Assembly: GCA_024278725.1 (NCBI GenBank)
Contig: JAJRSQ010000183.1
Coordinates: forward strand, 1 to 17,243
Direction of reading: 5' to 3'
Source of the DNA: Chloroflexota bacterium
GTDB taxonomy: Bacteria > Chloroflexota > Anaerolineae > 4572-78
Length of the DNA: 17,243 nt
The first letter of the stretch is position 1; each line of letters begins with the position of its first letter. The notes under the pieces were generated by a model. The model worked only from the letters and a program-made list of their open reading frames with translations, was not told the DNA's origin and did not search any database. The translations under genes were made by a program, and so were the position numbers. Shown here one piece after another: positions 14,496 to 17,243 of the stretch.

Positions 14496-14516
14496 GGTTT
14501 GACTATCTGTCAAACC
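14496..14516. promoter_or_regulatory. Perfect inverted repeat between divergent genes, operator candidate
   Basis: GGTTTGAC (14496-14503) and GTCAAACC (14509-14516) form a perfect 8-bp inverted repeat with a 5-base spacer. It lies between the CYTH/CHAD-ppx-pit operon and the divergent glycosyltransferase. Its arms contain TTGACT and TTGACA, which resemble -35 boxes in each direction, so a dimeric regulator bound here could affect both transcripts. No regulator gene is adjacent. Confidence 0.55.
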
Positions 14517-14527
14517 TAAAGTATTGT
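14499..14527 (+). promoter_or_regulatory. Possible promoter of the glycosyltransferase gene
   Basis: TTGACT (14499-14504) and TATTGT (14522-14527) are 17 bases apart. The -10 match is moderate. The -35 box is embedded in the inverted repeat at 14496-14516. On the minus strand, TTGACA at 14508-14513 has no good -10 at 17 bases, so the operon promoter is unclear. Confidence 0.45.
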
Positions 14528-14556
14528 ATCTCGATATTTTTTCTCGCAGGTGCGGC

Positions 14557-15249
14557 ATGAAATTGTCTGTTATCATCCCTTGTTATAATGAAATTACCAC
14601 GATTAGCGCAATAATTCAACAAGTGCTTGCCGTTGAGATTCCGTTGGCGCGGGAAATTGTGGTGGTGGATGATTTTTCCACCGACGGCACGCGCGATTAT
14701 CTGCAAACTGTGTCCCACCCGGAAGTGAAGGTCATCTTCCACGAGGAAAATATGGGGAAGGGCGCTGCGCTCCACACCGGCTTCGCCAATGCCACCGGCG
14801 ATATTGTGTTGATTCAAGACGCCGATTTGGAATATGACCCGCGCGAATATCAGAAATTGCTGTCCCCCATTTTGGAGGGCAAAGCCGATGTAGTTTATGG
14901 CTCGCGCTTCATCGGCGGGGATACTCACCGGGTTCTCTATTTTTGGCACTCGCTGGGGAATCGTTTCCTCACCTTCTTTTCCAATATGTTCACCAATTTA
15001 AACCTGACCGATATGGAAGTGTGCTACAAGGTTTTCAGAAAAGATATTCTTGACGCGATTGACCTGCACGAAAAACGCTTCGGGTTTGAACCGGAAGTCA
15101 CGGCGAAAGTGGCGCGGTTGGGTCGCCCGATATATGAAGTTGGCATCTCGTATCACGGTCGCACATACAGTGAAGGGAAAAAAATCAACTGGCGCGACGG
15201 CGTGCGAGCCGTATATGTTATTTTGAAATATGGTTTATTTTTGAAATAG
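14557..15249 (+). CDS. Glycosyltransferase family 2 (dolichol-phosphate-mannose-synthase-like)
   Basis: A 230-aa GT2 enzyme that transfers a sugar from a nucleotide donor, in this subgroup usually to a polyprenyl phosphate at the inner membrane face. Visible motifs are SVIIPCYNE (4-12), VVVDDFSTDGT (35-45), NMGKGAALHTGF (65-76), the metal-binding IQDADLEYDP (86-95), YGSRF (114-118) and MEVCYKVFRKD (153-163). There is no C-terminal membrane domain, and 230 aa suits the short soluble type. The ATG at 14557 follows an AGGTG site; a TTG start at 14524 would add 11 atypical residues. Its stop abuts the rluD stop with no base between. Acceptor and sugar cannot be told from sequence. Confidence 0.93.
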   Translation: MKLSVIIPCYNEITTISAIIQQVLAVEIPLAREIVVVDDFSTDGTRDYLQTVSHPEVKVIFHEENMGKGAALHTGFANATGDIVLIQDADLEYDPREYQKLLSPILEGKADVVYGSRFIGGDTHRVLYFWHSLGNRFLTFFSNMFTNLNLTDMEVCYKVFRKDILDAIDLHEKRFGFEPEVTAKVARLGRPIYEVGISYHGRTYSEGKKINWRDGVRAVYVILKYGLFLK

Positions 15250-16152
15250 CTACCGCAACAGTTCCAACGTGCGCTCCAATTCTGCCGGGAGGGGGGCGGT
15301 GAAGGTCATTTCATCTGCGCGGATGGGATGTTGAATGGTGAGCGAATGCGCGTGCAAAAACTGGCGAGATAGTTTCAGCCGGTTTTTTTTGTGCCCGTAA
15401 ACGGTATCGCCTGCGACGGGGTGTCCCAGCCACGCCAAATGCACCCGAATTTGATGGGTGCGTCCGGTCTCCAATTTGATGCGCAGCAAACTGAATGCCG
15501 CGAAAGTTTCTTCCAGCCAATAGTGCGTCCGGGCGGGCTTCCCGTCGGAGCGGGGCGCAAATTTTTGCCGCAGGGTGGGATGTCGCCCCAGCGGCACATC
15601 AATCACCCCTTCCGCCGAGCGGGGAATGCCGTGTACCAGCGCGAGATAGATTTTTTCCACCGTGCGCGCCTTGAATTGCGCCTGCAAATTTTCCAGCGCC
15701 GGCGCGGTTTTTGCCACCACCATCACCCCGGAGGTATCGCGGTCGAGTCGGTGGACGATACCGGGGCGCGTCGCGTCGAGGTTTGCCAGCGCGGGGTAAC
15801 GGTGCAGCAGCGCATTCACCAGCGTGTCGTCGGCGTGCCCCGCCGCCGGATGAATCACCAGTCCTGCGGGTTTGTTCAGCACCAGCAGCGCGTCGTCTTC
15901 ATACAAAATATCCAGCGGGATATTCTTGGGCGCGGGCGGCGCTTCTGCGACAATGTCGGGTTCTGCCAGTGTGATTTCCATGCCTGCGGAAAGTTTGATG
16001 CCGACTTTGGCGGGCGGCTTGCCGTTCACCCGCACGTGCCCGGCGATGATGAGCTGCCGGACGCGGTTTCGGGATAATGTGGGGCGCGCTTGCGCCAGAA
16101 ACTTGTCCAGCCGAATGCCATCGGTGGGGCAGGTGAAGGTGTGGGTGCTCAT
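15250..16152 (-). CDS. rluD: RluD-type 23S rRNA pseudouridine synthase
   Basis: A 300-aa enzyme of the RluA/RluD family that converts uridines of 23S rRNA to pseudouridine. The N-terminal S4 RNA-binding domain covers about 10-60 (RLDKFLAQA, SRNRVRQLIIAGHVRVNG). The catalytic domain carries NKPAGLVIHPA (93-103) and the motif GIVHRLDRDTSG (131-142), with the catalytic aspartate at D137. GRTHQIRVHLA follows later. The start ATG overlaps the lspA stop in an ATGA arrangement (16149-16152), a sign of coupled translation; the longer open frame upstream is a shadow of lspA. The lspA-rluD order is common in bacteria. The exact sites modified (RluD-like or a related specificity) are inferred. Confidence 0.93.
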   Translation of the reverse strand: MSTHTFTCPTDGIRLDKFLAQARPTLSRNRVRQLIIAGHVRVNGKPPAKVGIKLSAGMEITLAEPDIVAEAPPAPKNIPLDILYEDDALLVLNKPAGLVIHPAAGHADDTLVNALLHRYPALANLDATRPGIVHRLDRDTSGVMVVAKTAPALENLQAQFKARTVEKIYLALVHGIPRSAEGVIDVPLGRHPTLRQKFAPRSDGKPARTHYWLEETFAAFSLLRIKLETGRTHQIRVHLAWLGHPVAGDTVYGHKKNRLKLSRQFLHAHSLTIQHPIRADEMTFTAPLPAELERTLELLR

Positions 16153-16676
16153 TGTTCCTGCGCTTTTTGCGCCGCTTGCTCTTTCAGGTCTTCCTGCCAC
16201 ATCCAGTACGCCAGCAGTGTTGTGCCGGTGATGATTGCGACATCGGCGATGTTGAAAATTGCCCAAAAGCCGACATCCACAAAATCGGTCACCGCGCCGT
16301 GCTGCACGCGGTCCCATCCGTTCCCCAATGCGCCGCCGAGCATTAGCCCCAGACTTATCCGCATCAACCACGGGATTGAAGGCGATTTCATCGCATAATA
16401 GACGATTGCCGCTGCCACCAGAAAGGCGATTACCAAAAAAACGTTGCCGCCATTGCGGAACAATCCGAGCGCGGCGCCGGGGTTGGTGGTGTATCGAATC
16501 AGCACCAGCCTTTCCAAGCCGGGGATGGGCGCCCAGACACCACCCGGCGAAATATTGTTCATCACCAGAAATTTCGTCAACTGGTCAAGTGAAAAAATGA
16601 TGGCGGCAACTTCCAGCAGATGCATCACCGTTGTTGCGCGTTGCCCGCTTTGCGAGTCGGTTAGATTATTTTGCAA
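16149..16676 (-). CDS. lspA: Lipoprotein signal peptidase II
   Basis: A 175-aa integral membrane aspartyl protease that cleaves the signal peptide of diacylglyceryl-modified prolipoproteins. Four membrane helices can be seen (about 20-40, 66-94, 102-118, 137-157). The catalytic pair is D131 (AVTDFVD) and D145 (FNIADVAI), with the conserved GGALGNGWDR at 114-123 and NPGAALGL at 65-72. The loop between the aspartates is shorter than in E. coli. The start was taken as TTG at 16676, which has a GAGG site about eight bases upstream and a promoter at 16709-16737. The alternative ATG at 16625 (MHLLEVAA) would remove 17 polar residues and also leaves a complete protein. Confidence 0.94.
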   Translation of the reverse strand: MQNNLTDSQSGQRATTVMHLLEVAAIIFSLDQLTKFLVMNNISPGGVWAPIPGLERLVLIRYTTNPGAALGLFRNGGNVFLVIAFLVAAAIVYYAMKSPSIPWLMRISLGLMLGGALGNGWDRVQHGAVTDFVDVGFWAIFNIADVAIITGTTLLAYWMWQEDLKEQAAQKAQEQ

Positions 16677-16708
16677 TGGTCAACCTCAAGCTATGGCTTA
16701 TTTTTCCA

Positions 16709-16737
16709 ATTGTACTAAATGGCCGGTATTTGGGCAA
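16709..16737 (-). promoter_or_regulatory. Promoter of the lspA-rluD operon
   Basis: On the minus strand TTGCCC (16732-16737) is followed after 17 bases by TACAAT (16709-16714). Transcription would start near 16702, about 26 bases before the TTG start codon. It shares the 153-base gap with the divergent DUF4870 promoter. Confidence 0.7.
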
Positions 16738-16754
16738 AACCGCGAAAAAATCGG

Positions 16755-16783
16755 TTGATTTTGCGACATAGGTGTGGTAAAAT
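16755..16783 (+). promoter_or_regulatory. Promoter of the DUF4870-like gene
   Basis: TTGATT (16755-16760) and TAAAAT (16778-16783) are exactly 17 bases apart, with TGG directly before the -10 as an extended element. The leader to the ATG is about 40 bases and contains an AAAGGGAG ribosome-binding site at 16813-16820. Confidence 0.75.
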
Positions 16784-16829
16784 GAGACGTGTCCAACAAC
16801 AACTATATACACAAAGGGAGTGAAGTATT

Positions 16830-17144
16830 ATGGATGAAATCAACAGTAACGACAAACTATTAGCAGCCCTGTCTTACCCCATTGGATTGGTGGCAATCAT
16901 TATTTTGCTGGTAGAGGACATGAAAAGTCGTCCGTTTCAGAAGTACCACGCAATACAGGCGCTGGGCGTGAACGTGGTGCTGGTAGTGCTGAGTACTGTT
17001 CTTATGCTCATACCGTTCGTGGGATGTATCGTTCCGTTGCTGTGGCTGGTGACATTCTATTGGGCGTATCAAGCTTATCAGGGACAGTATTTTGATATTC
17101 CCGGCGTGACCCCCTTCCTGAAAGGGCAGGGTTGGTTGGAATAA
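16830..17144 (+). CDS. DUF4870-like small membrane protein
   Basis: A 104-aa membrane protein that matches the DUF4870 (Tic20-like fold) pattern. NDKLLAALSYPIGL leads into a first helix at about 12-28. The conserved SRPFQKYHAIQAL (33-45) precedes two closely spaced helices at about 45-80, and the C-terminus carries DIPGVTPFLKGQGW. The function of this family is unknown in bacteria. It is a single-gene transcript: a consensus-like promoter, a good ribosome-binding site nine bases before the ATG, and a strong terminator just downstream. Its two-promoter gap with lspA is divergent, so no shared role is implied. Confidence 0.88.
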   Translation: MDEINSNDKLLAALSYPIGLVAIIILLVEDMKSRPFQKYHAIQALGVNVVLVVLSTVLMLIPFVGCIVPLLWLVTFYWAYQAYQGQYFDIPGVTPFLKGQGWLE

Positions 17145-17161
17145 AAATTCCTCCGCAATTC

Positions 17162-17194
17162 AGGGGATGGCGATTTTTCGCCATCCCTTTTTTT
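17162..17194 (+). terminator. Strong intrinsic terminator after the DUF4870-like gene
   Basis: A 10-bp perfect stem, GGGATGGCGA (17164-17173) against TCGCCATCCC (17178-17187), closes a TTTT loop. Seven T residues follow at 17188-17194. The remaining bases to 17243 hold no gene that I can support. Confidence 0.93.
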
Positions 17195-17243
17195 GTGCAC
17201 CATTTTTAAAGCTTGAGCGTAAATTATGGGTAAATAAACCTTA

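Noticed and set aside
16153..16371. Extension of the rluD frame upstream to 16371
   Set aside because: It overlaps lspA in another phase and has no S4-domain character. The ATGA overlap at 16149-16152 is the natural start.
1..17243. CRISPR arrays, tRNA genes, transposons, toxin-antitoxin or defence cassettes
   Set aside because: I looked for regular repeats, cloverleaf-like segments, transposase motifs and small toxin-antitoxin pairs and found none. The HTH in the CYTH-CHAD protein is transposase-like but is part of an intact three-domain protein.

Overview
The window is a gene-dense stretch of bacterial chromosome, moderately GC-rich, with 16 protein genes on both strands. I see no RNA genes, insertion sequences, CRISPR arrays or prophage genes. 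No gene-free stretch exceeds about 155 bases. The gene content best fits Chloroflexota, probably an Anaerolineae-like lineage. The basis is a DnaQ-DinG fusion, a CYTH-HTH-CHAD protein, an EF-P with an arginine loop tip, Pro/Thr-rich exported linkers and several hypothetical families I associate with that group. This is an inference from gene families, not a phylogenetic result.

Layout. Positions 1-1704 (+) hold two hypothetical genes in tandem: a 418-aa protein that looks like winged helices around a beta-rich core, and a 143-aa protein with an HTH-like end. An intrinsic terminator follows. Positions 1763-4112 (-) hold elongation factor P, a 115-aa eight-cysteine protein four bases behind it, and a membrane NfeD/ClpP-class protease with its own near-consensus promoter. 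Positions 4187-6976 (-) encode a DnaQ-DinG exonuclease-helicase fusion. It is divergent from 7131-9587 (+): a MoxR AAA+ ATPase, a two-TM protein with a long Pro/Thr linker and an NTF2-like C-terminus, and a bactofilin. A bidirectional terminator separates the bactofilin from the next minus-strand group.

Positions 9649-14434 (-) form a phosphate/polyphosphate group. A CYTH-HTH-CHAD protein is followed after 13 bases by a Ppx/GppA phosphatase with an HD-like region, then after 22 bases by a PiT phosphate transporter. A small YtxH-type membrane protein with its own promoter comes last. The first three are almost certainly co-transcribed and plausibly link polyphosphate binding or tripolyphosphate chemistry, polyphosphate/(p)ppGpp hydrolysis and phosphate movement. 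A perfect 8-bp inverted repeat lies between this operon and a divergent family 2 glycosyltransferase (14557-15249, +). That gene abuts the minus-strand lspA-rluD operon with no gap. The window ends with a DUF4870-like membrane protein and a strong terminator.

Most genes are household functions. The parts most worth a second look are the phosphate cassette with its unusual tripartite protein, the eight-cysteine protein tied to EF-P, the unrecognised gene pair at the left edge, and the orphan MoxR with its membrane neighbour. I did not find a clear new defence or mobile system.
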